Shown one piece after another: positions 24,732 through 31,791 of a stretch of 64,000 nt of DNA (positions are counted from its first letter, which is position 1; each line of letters begins with the position of its first letter). The DNA is from Micromonospora siamensis (GTDB lineage: Bacteria; Actinomycetota; Actinomycetes; Mycobacteriales; Micromonosporaceae). Location of the stretch: NCBI RefSeq assembly GCF_900090305.1, contig NZ_LT607751.1, forward strand, positions 1,364,001 to 1,428,000. The letters run 5' to 3'. Both the position numbers and the translations under genes were made by a program. The notes below the pieces were generated by a model. It saw only the letters and a program-made list of their open reading frames with translations, searched no databases and was not told where the DNA came from.

Positions 24732-26051
24732 GTGACCGACGGCTGGGACTGGCGCCGGCCCGGGGGAAGTCCGGCACCGGCGGGACAGCCGGTGCCCGGG
24801 ACGCCACCGGCCGGTACGCCGACGGCGATGGGCGCCGGGGGCGACGCGACGTCACCGTGGTGGTCGGACGCGTTGGCCGACCCGTGGCGGGACCCGTACG
24901 CCCCGACGGCGGTGCTGCTGCCCCCACCGCCCCCGAGCGGGTCGGCGGAGCCCGAGCCGGTGACCGACCCCGACGCCCCGCGCCGGTCCAACCTGCGCCA
25001 GGCGCTGGTCATCCCCTTGATCGCCGCGCTGCTGGCCGGTGCCCTCGGTGGGGCGCTGGGGTACGCCTTTGCGGTCCGGGCCGGTGCCGGAGCGGCGGTG
25101 ACCCTGGGCACCCCGGCCTCGGCGCCCGCCCTGGCCCAGCGCAAGCCGGAGTCGCTGGCCGGGGTGGCCGAACGGGTGCTGCCCAGCGTGGTGACGGTCC
25201 GGGTGACCAGCCTCGGCGGCACGAGTGAGGGTTCCGGCTTCGTCGCCAGCGCCGACGGGCACGTCATCACCAACGACCACGTGGTCTCCGGCGGGGTCGG
25301 CAAGGCGTCGGTGATCTTCAACGACGGCAGCTCGGCGCCGGCCACCGTGGTGGGGCAGGATCCCGAGTCGGACATCGCTGTGATCAAGGTCTCCCGCAGC
25401 GGTCTCAAGCCGGTCGAGTTCGGCGACTCCGACGCGCTGGCCGTCGGCGACCCGGTGCTGGCGATCGGCTCGCCGCTCTCGCTGGCCAACACGGTCACCG
25501 CCGGCATCGTCAGCGCCCTGGACCGCACCATGCAGGCCGGTGAGCCGGGCGGGCCGACCCGCTACTACGCGGCGATCCAGACCGACGCGGCGGTCAACCA
25601 CGGCAACTCGGGCGGCCCGCTGGTGGACGGGGCCGGGCGGGTGGTCGGCGTGAACTCGACGATCAAGTCGCTGGTCGCCGACGGGCAGGAGGCCGGCAAC
25701 ATCGGCCTCGCCTTCGCCATCCCGATCAACCAGGCGAAGCGGATCACCCAGGACATCATCGGCACCGGCAAGGCCCGGCGTACGGTGATCGGCGCCCAGG
25801 TCGGCGGGCCCGGCGTGACCAGCGGCGACGGCGTACGCCTGGCGGCGGTGGAGCCGTCCGGGCCGGCGGCCGGGGCGGGCCTGCGGGCTGGTGACGTCAT
25901 CCTGCGGCTCAACGGTCGACCGATGAGCGAGCCGACCGACCTGATCGCCCTGGTCCGCAAGTTCGCCCCGGGATCCGTGGTGACCGTCGAGTACCGGCGC
26001 GGTTCGTCGAAGCAGAACGCCTCGGTGACCCTCGCCGCAGATGCCAAGTGA
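24732..26051 (+). CDS. htrA: HtrA/DegP-type membrane serine protease with PDZ domain (439 aa)
   Basis: Cytoplasmic Pro-rich N-terminus (about 1-85), one TM helix (VIPLIAALLAGALGGALGYA, about 93-112), trypsin-like domain with H183 (TNDHVV), D214 (SDIAVI) and S293 (GNSGGPL), and a C-terminal PDZ (about 350-430; LRAGDVILRLNG). GTG at 24732 has GGGAGG 8 nt upstream; an in-frame ATG at 24711 is the alternative. It handles misfolded envelope proteins; the gene pair htrA-tatB is conserved with mycobacteria (Rv1223-Rv1224), where SigE controls it, but that sigma gene is not adjacent here. Confidence 0.92.
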   Translation: MTDGWDWRRPGGSPAPAGQPVPGTPPAGTPTAMGAGGDATSPWWSDALADPWRDPYAPTAVLLPPPPPSGSAEPEPVTDPDAPRRSNLRQALVIPLIAALLAGALGGALGYAFAVRAGAGAAVTLGTPASAPALAQRKPESLAGVAERVLPSVVTVRVTSLGGTSEGSGFVASADGHVITNDHVVSGGVGKASVIFNDGSSAPATVVGQDPESDIAVIKVSRSGLKPVEFGDSDALAVGDPVLAIGSPLSLANTVTAGIVSALDRTMQAGEPGGPTRYYAAIQTDAAVNHGNSGGPLVDGAGRVVGVNSTIKSLVADGQEAGNIGLAFAIPINQAKRITQDIIGTGKARRTVIGAQVGGPGVTSGDGVRLAAVEPSGPAAGAGLRAGDVILRLNGRPMSEPTDLIALVRKFAPGSVVTVEYRRGSSKQNASVTLAADAK

Positions 26052-26090
26052 GCACCCCTCACCCCTTGCCCTGGGGCCGTCCCACGTGCG

Positions 26091-26096
26091 TAGTCT
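26091..26096 (+). promoter_or_regulatory. -10 box TAGTCT upstream of tatB
   Basis: TAGTCT with about 20 nt of leader containing GAGGAGG, so this gene has a normal leadered mRNA in contrast to many neighbours. Confidence 0.4.
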
Positions 26097-26125
26097 TTCC
26101 CTGACGCCGACGAGGAGGCCCAGCC

Positions 26126-26569
26126 GTGCTCGAAAACCTGAACTGGTGGGAGATCGGTGCGCTGCTGCTCCTGGCGCTGCTGATCTTCGGTGACCGGCTG
26201 CCCCAGGTGATCAGCGACGGGCTGCGGATGGTGCGCAACCTGCGCAACATGGCCCAGAACGCCACCGGCGACCTGAGCCGCGAGTTGGGCACCGACATCC
26301 AGTTGCAGGACCTCCACCCGAAGGCGTTCATCCGCAAGCACCTGCTCAGCGAGGAGGACGAGCAGGCGCTCCGCAAGCCGTTGCAGGGCGTCTACGACAA
26401 CCTCCGCGCCGACGTGACCGGCGTGCACAACGACCTGAAGGACGTCGCCTCCGCCGCCGACATCCGGTCCACCAACGGTCGCGGCCCCTCCGCCCCGGCC
26501 GCCGGCGGCGTCCCGGCCGCCCCGGCTCCGGCGCCCCGCTCGCACGCGTACGACGACGACGCCACCTGA
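26126..26569 (+). CDS. tatB: Sec-independent protein translocase subunit TatB (147 aa)
   Basis: GTG at 26126 follows GAGGAGG. Short N-terminal TM helix (WWEIGALLLLALLIFGDRLP) with the hinge Gly-Asp-Arg-Leu-Pro, an amphipathic helix (LPQVISDGLRMVRNLRNMAQ) and an acidic-basic helical domain, then an Ala/Pro-rich tail: the TatB plan. It recognises twin-arginine precursors with TatC; TatA and TatC are encoded elsewhere. The beta-helix protein at 5742 is one likely substrate. Follows htrA by 75 nt. Confidence 0.93.
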   Translation: MLENLNWWEIGALLLLALLIFGDRLPQVISDGLRMVRNLRNMAQNATGDLSRELGTDIQLQDLHPKAFIRKHLLSEEDEQALRKPLQGVYDNLRADVTGVHNDLKDVASAADIRSTNGRGPSAPAAGGVPAAPAPAPRSHAYDDDAT

Positions 26570-26654
26570 TCCCCGGAGCGGGTCTCGTCGCAGCGGAGGG
26601 TTCGGGCTCAGCGGGATGCCCGCTGTGGCTGACTGGTCGGGCGGGCATACGAGG

Positions 26655-26708
26655 TGCGAGCGGGATACCTCAGAGTCATTTTGATACCCGCGAGGTATCA
26701 CGCTCGCA
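26655..26708. repeat. Long imperfect inverted repeat, 17-bp arms
   Basis: TGCGAGCGGGATACCTC (26655-26671) and GAGGTATCACGCTCGCA (26692-26708) are complementary at 16 of 17 positions, with a 20-nt relatively AT-rich loop that repeats GATACC. The base composition contrasts with the surroundings. It has the form of a REP/MITE-like palindromic element; I cannot confirm other genomic copies. Confidence 0.55.
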
Positions 26709-26815
26709 GATTCTTCCGGGCCCGGCGTGGGGCCGGCCGTCATCCGCTGAACAGGCTGCCGGGCGTGAGACAAGGTGCCGCCGACGCGACGTAGGGGCCT
26801 GGCGCGACGAAGGCC

Positions 26816-26849
26816 GCGACATGGCGAAGGCCGCGACATGGCGAAGGCC
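26816..26849. repeat. 17-bp direct repeat, two exact copies
   Basis: GCGACATGGCGAAGGCC occurs at 26816-26832 and 26833-26849, and a part copy (GCGACGAAGGCC) precedes. The repeat includes the left arm start of the mrp terminator, so it seems to be duplicated terminator sequence. Confidence 0.85.
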
Positions 26850-26871
26850 CCCGCGTCGGCGGGGGCCTTCG
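26842..26871 (-). terminator. Terminator after mrp
   Basis: CGAAGGCCCCCGC (26842-26854) pairs perfectly with 26859-26871; 4-nt loop; 9 nt beyond the mrp stop. Confidence 0.8.
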
Positions 26872-26880
26872 TGGCGTTCG

Positions 26881-28032
26881 TCAGCGACCGGCGGGCTTCA
26901 GGCCCAACGGCTTGCCCAGCAGCGACTCGCGGCGCACGGCGAGCCGGTCGGCGACCGCGCCCAGCGCCTTCGACGCCGGGGCGTCCGGCTGGGCCAGCAC
27001 GATCGGGGTGCCGGCGTCGCCGCCCTCCCGGACCCGGGTGTCCATCGGGATCTGGCCGAGCAGCGGCACCTGCGCGCCGATGGTGCGGCTCAGCGACTCG
27101 GCGACGGCCTCGCCACCACCGGCGCCGAAGACCTCCATCCGGGACCCGTCCGGCAGCTCCAGCCAGGACATGTTCTCGATGACGCCGACCACCCGCTGGT
27201 GGGTCTGCAGGGCGATGGCGCCGGCCCGCTCGGCCACCTCGGCGGCGGCGGTCTGCGGGGTGGTGACCACCAGGATCTCGGCGTTGGGCAGCAGCTGCGC
27301 GACCGAGATGGCGATGTCACCGGTGCCCGGCGGCAGGTCGAGCAGGAGGACGTCGAGGTCACCCCAGTAGACGTCGGCGAGGAACTGCTGCAACGCCCGG
27401 TGCAGCATCGGGCCGCGCCACACCACGGCCGCGTTGCCCGGGGTGAACATGCCGATCGAGATGACCTTCACGCCGTGCGCCTGCGGCGGCATGATCATGT
27501 CCTCGACCCGGGTGGGTGCGCCGTCGGCGCCGAGCATCCGGGGCACCGAGTGGCCGTAGATGTCCGCGTCGACCACACCGACGGAGAGGCCGCGGGCGGC
27601 CAGCGCGGCGGCCAGGTTGACCGTGACGCTGGACTTGCCGACGCCACCCTTGCCGGAGGCGACCGCGTACACCCGGGTCCGCGAGCCGGGCTGGGCGAAC
27701 GGGATCACCGGTTCGGCGGCGGCGCCGGCCCCACCGCGCAGCTTCGCCTGGAGCTCCTGGCGCTGCTCGGGGCTCATCACGCCGAAGTCGATCTGGACAC
27801 CCGTCACGCCGGGGACGGCGGCCACCGCGGCGGTGATGTCGGTGCGCAGCTTGTCCTTCAGCGGGCAGCCGGCCACGGTGAGCAGCAGCTCGACGCGGAC
27901 CACGCCGTCGTCGTCGATCGCCGCGGAGCGGACCATGCCCAGCTCGGTGATCGGCCGGCGGATCTCCGGGTCGTTGACGGTGGCCAGGGCGGCCTGGATC
28001 GCGTCGGAGACGGTGCTGACGGGTGCTGACAT
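26881..28032 (-). CDS. mrp: Mrp/ApbC-type iron-sulfur cluster carrier P-loop NTPase (383 aa)
   Basis: N-terminal MIP18/DUF59 domain (about 1-95, with AGCPLKDKL cysteine) followed by the ParA-like NTPase: GKGGVGKSS (deviant Walker A), DADIYGHSVPRMLG, DLPPGTGD. It assembles or delivers Fe-S clusters. The C-terminal CxxC that bridges clusters in Nbp35/ApbC is absent: after IENMSW comes LELPDGSR instead of a cysteine pair, as I also recall for mycobacterial Mrp, so the DUF59 cysteine may serve. A TAACAT box lies 7 nt before the ATG, suggesting a leaderless mRNA. Confidence 0.93.
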   Translation of the reverse strand: MSAPVSTVSDAIQAALATVNDPEIRRPITELGMVRSAAIDDDGVVRVELLLTVAGCPLKDKLRTDITAAVAAVPGVTGVQIDFGVMSPEQRQELQAKLRGGAGAAAEPVIPFAQPGSRTRVYAVASGKGGVGKSSVTVNLAAALAARGLSVGVVDADIYGHSVPRMLGADGAPTRVEDMIMPPQAHGVKVISIGMFTPGNAAVVWRGPMLHRALQQFLADVYWGDLDVLLLDLPPGTGDIAISVAQLLPNAEILVVTTPQTAAAEVAERAGAIALQTHQRVVGVIENMSWLELPDGSRMEVFGAGGGEAVAESLSRTIGAQVPLLGQIPMDTRVREGGDAGTPIVLAQPDAPASKALGAVADRLAVRRESLLGKPLGLKPAGR

Positions 28033-28039
28033 GCCGGCA

Positions 28040-28045
28040 ATGTTA
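28040..28045 (-). promoter_or_regulatory. -10 box TAACAT for leaderless mrp
   Basis: On the minus strand TAACAT ends 7 nt before the ATG at 28032. Confidence 0.45.
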
Positions 28046-28108
28046 CGTCGGCGGTGGTCCCGGTCCGCCGCTGGCGGGCCGGGGTGTGAGGGAATCGATG
28101 ACCGGAGG

Positions 28109-28735
28109 TCAACCGGACGCGGGGGGACGATCCGCTCGGTGCTCGGGCCGGCCGTCCCGGGCGAAGTCGGTGTCCAGCTCGTCGCGGGGCTCGTCGAGCG
28201 GTTCGGCGCCCCGCTGCGCCCGCTCCTGCTGGCGGCGTTCCAGCTTCTGTCGGCGCTGGTTCGCCTCGTCCAGCTCCTCGGCCAGCCGGGCCAGTTCGGA
28301 GCGGAGGAAGTCCCGGGTGGCCACCTCGCCCAGTGCGATCCGCAGCGCGGCGACCTCCCGGGCCAGGTACTCGGTGTCCGCCTTCTGCATGGTGGCCCGC
28401 CGCCGGTCCTCCTCCAGCGCCACCCGGTCCCGGTCCGTCTGCCGGTTCTGGGCGAGCAGGATCAGCGGCGCCGCGTACGACGCCTGGAGGGAGAGGACCA
28501 GGGTCAGGAACGTGAAGGTGTACGGGTCGAACTGCAGGTCCCGCGGGGCGAGGGTGTTCCACAGGAACCAGGCGGCGATCACCACGGTCATGTAGACGAT
28601 GAAGTTCGCCGTACCCATGCCCCGGGCGATGCCCTCGGACCACCGGCCGAACGCCTCCGGGTCGAACCTGGGCAGCTTGACGCCCCGGGGCTCGCGCGGC
28701 TGGTCCAGCCGCTCGGCCCGTCGCTGGTCAGCCAT
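28109..28735 (-). CDS. DUF1003 membrane protein (208 aa)
   Basis: Typical DUF1003: soluble N-terminus, two TM helices (FIVYMTVVIAAWFLWNTLA; YTFTFLTLVLSLQASYAAPLIL) joined by FDPYTFTF, conserved AQNRQTDRDR after TM2, then a long charged coiled coil (about 110-185) and an acidic tail. Function unknown. Its ATG overlaps the 3' end of the MgtE-N/CBS gene by 8 nt, so both are one operon; the pair plus mrp repeats the mycobacterial Rv1229c-Rv1232c order. A role tied to divalent-cation or membrane homeostasis is inferred. Confidence 0.9.
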   Translation of the reverse strand: MADQRRAERLDQPREPRGVKLPRFDPEAFGRWSEGIARGMGTANFIVYMTVVIAAWFLWNTLAPRDLQFDPYTFTFLTLVLSLQASYAAPLILLAQNRQTDRDRVALEEDRRRATMQKADTEYLAREVAALRIALGEVATRDFLRSELARLAEELDEANQRRQKLERRQQERAQRGAEPLDEPRDELDTDFARDGRPEHRADRPPASG

Positions 28736-30014
28736 CGGCGCCGTCCGTCGTCTCGTCGGCGGGGGCCGGGGTCGCCACGGCGTCCCGGTCGCGCCAGTCG
28801 CGGGGCAGCGAGTGGTCCAGCACGTCGTCGACGGTGACCGCCCCCACCAGCCGGTTGTTCCGGTCGATCACCGGCATGGCGACCAGGTCGTAGGTGGCCA
28901 TCCGGCGGGTGATCTCGGGCAGCGGGGTGCCCGGGCGCAGCGGGTCGATGTCGTTGACCACGATCCCGCCCAGCAGGTCGGCCGGCGGCTCGCGGAGCAA
29001 CCGCTGGAAGTGGACCATGCCCAGGTAGCGGCCGGTGGGCGTGGTCATCGGCGCCCGGGCCACGAAGACCTGCGCGGCGACGGCCGGGGAGAGCTGGGGT
29101 TCCCGGATCCGGGCCAGGGCCTCGGCGACGGTGGCGTCCGGCGGCAGGATCACCGGCTCGGAGGTCATCACGCTGCCCGCCGTGCCGGAGGTGTACTTCA
29201 GCAGCTGGCGTACCGGGTCGGCCTCGTCCGGCTCCATCAGGTCCAGCAGCACGTCCTGCTCGGGCGGGGGCAGCTCGTTGAGCAGGTCGGCGGCGTCGTC
29301 CGGGTCCATCTCCTCCAGCACGTCGGCGGCCCGCTCCCGGTCCAGCGCGGCCAGGATCTCCACCTGGTCGTGCTCGGGCAGCTCGCTCAGCACGTCGGCC
29401 AGGCGTTCGTCGTTCAACGCGGCGGCGACCTCGTTGCGCCGGGCGTCGGGCAGGTCCTGGAGGGCGTTGGCCAGGTCGGCCGGGCGCATGTCCTCCAGCA
29501 CGGCGAGCAGGTTGGCGGTGCCCCGGTTCTCGCCGATGCCGCTGAGCCCGCGTACCCGGTCCCACTCGACCTGGTGCAGGTGCCCGCGTCGGCCCAGCCG
29601 GCCGGCCTGCTCGCGGACCGCCACCCGGCTCAGCGACCACTCGCCGCCGCGGCTGCACTCCATCGCCACGTCGACCACCGCGCCGGACTGGCCGCCGGGG
29701 TCGAGCTGCACCCGCCGGTCCAGCAGCTCCTGGAGTACGAGCAGCTCGTTCGGCCGCTTCTCGAAGCGGCGCAGGTTGAGGGTGCCGCTGCCGAGCACCA
29801 CGGCGTCGGGATCGATGGAGGTGATCCGGTTGAGGGAGAGGAAGATCCGCCGGCGCATCGGCATTTCGGCGACCAGGCCGACGACCTCCGGCGGTCGCTG
29901 GGTCGGCCGGATCCGCGCCACCGCGTCACGGACCCGACCCACCTGGTCACCGTTCGGATCGAAGACGGCGACTCCGGCGAGTCGGGCGATGTAGACCCGG
30001 GTCGGCGTGCTCAC
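28728..30014 (-). CDS. PRC-barrel, MgtE-N and CBS-domain protein without membrane part (428 aa)
   Basis: Three parts: PRC-barrel-like N-terminus (about 1-160; VFDPNGDQVGRVRD), an MgtE intracellular N domain made of repeated helical hairpins (about 165-280; repeated LPEHDQVEILAAL/MDPDDAADLLNELP units), then two CBS motifs (about 285-410; VMTSEPVILPPDATVAEAL, VNDIDPLRPGTPL, VDDVLDHSLPRDWR). This is the cytosolic Mg2+-sensing part of MgtE, but no TM pore follows. It may regulate the DUF1003 protein made from the same mRNA. GTG at 30014 is set by a TAGGCT box 7 nt upstream; GTG 30020 is possible. Confidence 0.9.
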   Translation of the reverse strand: MSTPTRVYIARLAGVAVFDPNGDQVGRVRDAVARIRPTQRPPEVVGLVAEMPMRRRIFLSLNRITSIDPDAVVLGSGTLNLRRFEKRPNELLVLQELLDRRVQLDPGGQSGAVVDVAMECSRGGEWSLSRVAVREQAGRLGRRGHLHQVEWDRVRGLSGIGENRGTANLLAVLEDMRPADLANALQDLPDARRNEVAAALNDERLADVLSELPEHDQVEILAALDRERAADVLEEMDPDDAADLLNELPPPEQDVLLDLMEPDEADPVRQLLKYTSGTAGSVMTSEPVILPPDATVAEALARIREPQLSPAVAAQVFVARAPMTTPTGRYLGMVHFQRLLREPPADLLGGIVVNDIDPLRPGTPLPEITRRMATYDLVAMPVIDRNNRLVGAVTVDDVLDHSLPRDWRDRDAVATPAPADETTDGADG

Positions 30015-30021
30015 GGGCACC

Positions 30022-30027
30022 AGCCTA
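30022..30027 (-). promoter_or_regulatory. -10 box TAGGCT for MgtE-N/CBS operon
   Basis: Minus-strand TAGGCT, 7 nt before the GTG at 30014; the divergent phzF-like promoter starts 6 nt further on. Confidence 0.45.
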
Positions 30028-30033
30028 AGCGCC

Positions 30034-30039
30034 TACTGT
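30034..30039 (+). promoter_or_regulatory. -10 box TACTGT for leaderless phzF-like gene
   Basis: TACTGT ends 8 nt before ATG 30048. The two divergent -10 boxes are back to back, so the start sites are only about 30 bp apart. Confidence 0.45.
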
Positions 30040-30047
30040 TTATCAAC

Positions 30048-30917
30048 ATGTCGACCTTGTCCTACGAGATCGTGGACGTCTTCACCGACCGTCCGTACGC
30101 GGGGAACCCGCTGGCCGTGGTGTTCGGTGCCGAAGCGCTCGCCACCGAGCAGATGCAGGCGCTCGCGGTGGAGTTCAACCTCTCCGAGACGGTGTTCGTG
30201 CTGCGCCCCACCCAGGTCGGCGCCACCTACCGGGCGCGGATCTTCACCCCGGCCGCGGAGCTGCCCTTCGCCGGGCACCCGAGCGTGGGCGCAGCGGTGA
30301 CGGCCAGCCGGCGGGGCATGTTCGGTGTGGGCAAGGTCACCCAGGAGTGCGGCGCGGGGGTGCTGCCGATCGAGGTCACCGCGACTGGGGCGACCCTCAC
30401 CGGGGGTACGCCCACCCTCGGCCCGGAGCTGGACCCGGAGCCGCTGCTGGAGATGGTCGGCCTGGCCGCCGCCGACCACGCCGGTCCGCCGCCCCGGGTG
30501 GCCGGCTGCGGGCTGGAGTTCCCGTACCTGCCGGTGCGCCCGGACGCGGTGGCCCGCGCCCGGGTGAACGCGGCTGCTGCTGAGCGGTACGGCGTGGAGC
30601 ACGTCAGCGTCTTCTCCTGGGACGCCGACGCGCAAACCGCACACGCCCGGGTCTTCGTGCCGGGACTGGGTGTCCCCGAGGACCCGGCGACCGGTTCGGC
30701 GGCCCTCGGGTTGGGCGTCTGGCTGGTGGCGAGCGGGCTGCTGCCGGGCGAGGGCCGGTCGGCGTACACCGTCCACCAGGGCATCGAGATCCACCGGCCG
30801 TCGGTGCTCTCCTGCACGGTGACGGCGATGGGCGGGGCGGCGGCCGGCGCGACGGTCTCCGGCCAGGTCATGCCGGTGGCCCGCGGCGAGATCATGGTCC
30901 CGCCCTTCGTCGGCTGA
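30048..30917 (+). CDS. PhzF-family isomerase (289 aa)
   Basis: Diaminopimelate-epimerase-fold protein with the PhzF marks: YEIVDVFTDRPYAGNPLAVVF at the N-terminus, catalytic Glu in NLSETVFVL, PFAGHPSVGAAV (first nucleophile loop without Cys) and DPATGSAALGLG in the second half. PhzF enzymes isomerise dihydroxyanthranilate; most relatives have unknown substrates. ATG at 30048, leaderless by inference. Monocistronic; no phenazine genes nearby. Confidence 0.92.
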   Translation: MSTLSYEIVDVFTDRPYAGNPLAVVFGAEALATEQMQALAVEFNLSETVFVLRPTQVGATYRARIFTPAAELPFAGHPSVGAAVTASRRGMFGVGKVTQECGAGVLPIEVTATGATLTGGTPTLGPELDPEPLLEMVGLAAADHAGPPPRVAGCGLEFPYLPVRPDAVARARVNAAAAERYGVEHVSVFSWDADAQTAHARVFVPGLGVPEDPATGSAALGLGVWLVASGLLPGEGRSAYTVHQGIEIHRPSVLSCTVTAMGGAAAGATVSGQVMPVARGEIMVPPFVG

Positions 30918-31274
30918 CCGTTGCCGTCACCGTCGCCGGTGGCGTCGCCCGGGTCCGGTGTGCCCGCCTCCCGGGGGCCGCGGTGCGGGAGCGGATGGTG
31001 GGCTGGGAAGGGTGCCGGTCCTGGTGCGGACGACGTTTCGGGTGCCTACGGACTTGAGAGCGTGGACGACTCACGGGCCGGGCCGGGCCCGCTTCGGTAT
31101 GGCGAGGAGTGAGACCGGGAGCGGTCGCCTGAGTCGTCGGTGCTCTCAAGCCTGTAGGGGCCGACGGGTGGTTGGCGGCGGAACTCGTCGCGCGGGCGCC
31201 CCGGGCGCCCCGCCGATGACCGGTGCGCCCCGGTCCGGGTGCCCGGACGGCTCGTCGTGCGGGAGGATGCGGGG
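30918..31274. other. Gene-free stretch of 357 bases
   Basis: No credible coding frame. It holds the large inverted repeat at 31045-31158 and the ribosome site (GGGAGG, 31261-31266) of the next gene. Only composition-driven open frames are present. Confidence 0.6.
31045..31158. repeat. Large imperfect inverted repeat, 29-bp arms (MITE/REP-like)
   Basis: Arms 31045-31073 and 31130-31158 are complementary at 24 of 29 positions, sharing CTTGAGAGC and GACGACTCA blocks. The 56-nt interior has a second small dyad (GACCG/CGGTC). It lies in a non-coding gap. Compensated arm structure suggests a palindromic dispersed element or a structured RNA; copies elsewhere cannot be checked here. Confidence 0.55.
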
Positions 31275-31790
31275 GTGACCGACGAGGTGGAGACCCGCGA
31301 GACCACGCCGCTGGTGGACGAGGCGATGAAGAAGGCGGCCGTGGCCTGGGTGAGCGTCGCCGACGGTCCGGCGCTGGCGCTCTGGTGCATGCCGCTCGAG
31401 AGTGCGCTCTTCGTGGTCAGCGGTCCGGGCGAGCAGTCCGCCCCGGGGCTGGCCGACGCCACCGAGGCCCGGGTGACCCTGCGCGGGGACCACGGCGGCC
31501 GGATCGTGACCTGGCCGGCCCGGGTGACCCGGCTGGCCCCCGGCACGGAGGCCTGGGAGACGGCGGCGCCGCTGGTGGCAGCCAAGCGGCTGAACGCGCC
31601 GGGCCCCACGGCCGAGCTGGTGGCCCGATGGGCGGCCGACGGCTGCGCGTTGACCCGGCTCGACCCGGCCGGCACCCCGGACGCCGGCACCGACCTGCCG
31701 GACGCGTCGCTCGCCGAGGTGCCGCGCGGTGCCCCGGTGGTCCGTCAGACCCGCAAGCCGTTCCGGCTCCACCGGGTCCGCCGCCGCTGA
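31275..31790 (+). CDS. Hypothetical protein, possible FMN split-barrel fold (171 aa)
   Basis: GTG at 31275 with GGGAGG 8 nt upstream. The middle (AAVAWVSVADGPALALWCMPL, ALFVVSGPGEQ, ARVTLRGDHGGRIVTWPARVTRL, ETAAPLVAAKRLNAPG) follows the strand order of pyridoxamine-phosphate-oxidase-like split barrels, with a basic C-terminus. No catalytic motif is definable. The gene ends 1 nt before the converging HAD gene's stop. Function unknown. Confidence 0.7.
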   Translation: MTDEVETRETTPLVDEAMKKAAVAWVSVADGPALALWCMPLESALFVVSGPGEQSAPGLADATEARVTLRGDHGGRIVTWPARVTRLAPGTEAWETAAPLVAAKRLNAPGPTAELVARWAADGCALTRLDPAGTPDAGTDLPDASLAEVPRGAPVVRQTRKPFRLHRVRRR

Positions 31791-31791
31791 G

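Larger units (their letters stand above)
26570..26880. other. Gene-free stretch with repeats and a terminator
   Basis: No coding frame is credible here. It contains a small hairpin (AGCGGG/CCCGCT near 26617-26631), the long inverted repeat at 26655-26708, two 17-bp direct repeats at 26816-26849 and the mrp terminator at 26842-26871. Confidence 0.7.

Noticed and set aside
30048-30917. Phenazine biosynthesis cluster suggested by the PhzF-like protein
   Set aside because: No other phz gene is present; PhzF relatives are common isolated enzymes.
31045-31158. HspR (HAIR) operator because of CTTGAG...CTCAAG
   Set aside because: The two halves are about 90 bp apart as parts of long arms, whereas HAIR has a 7-bp spacer.
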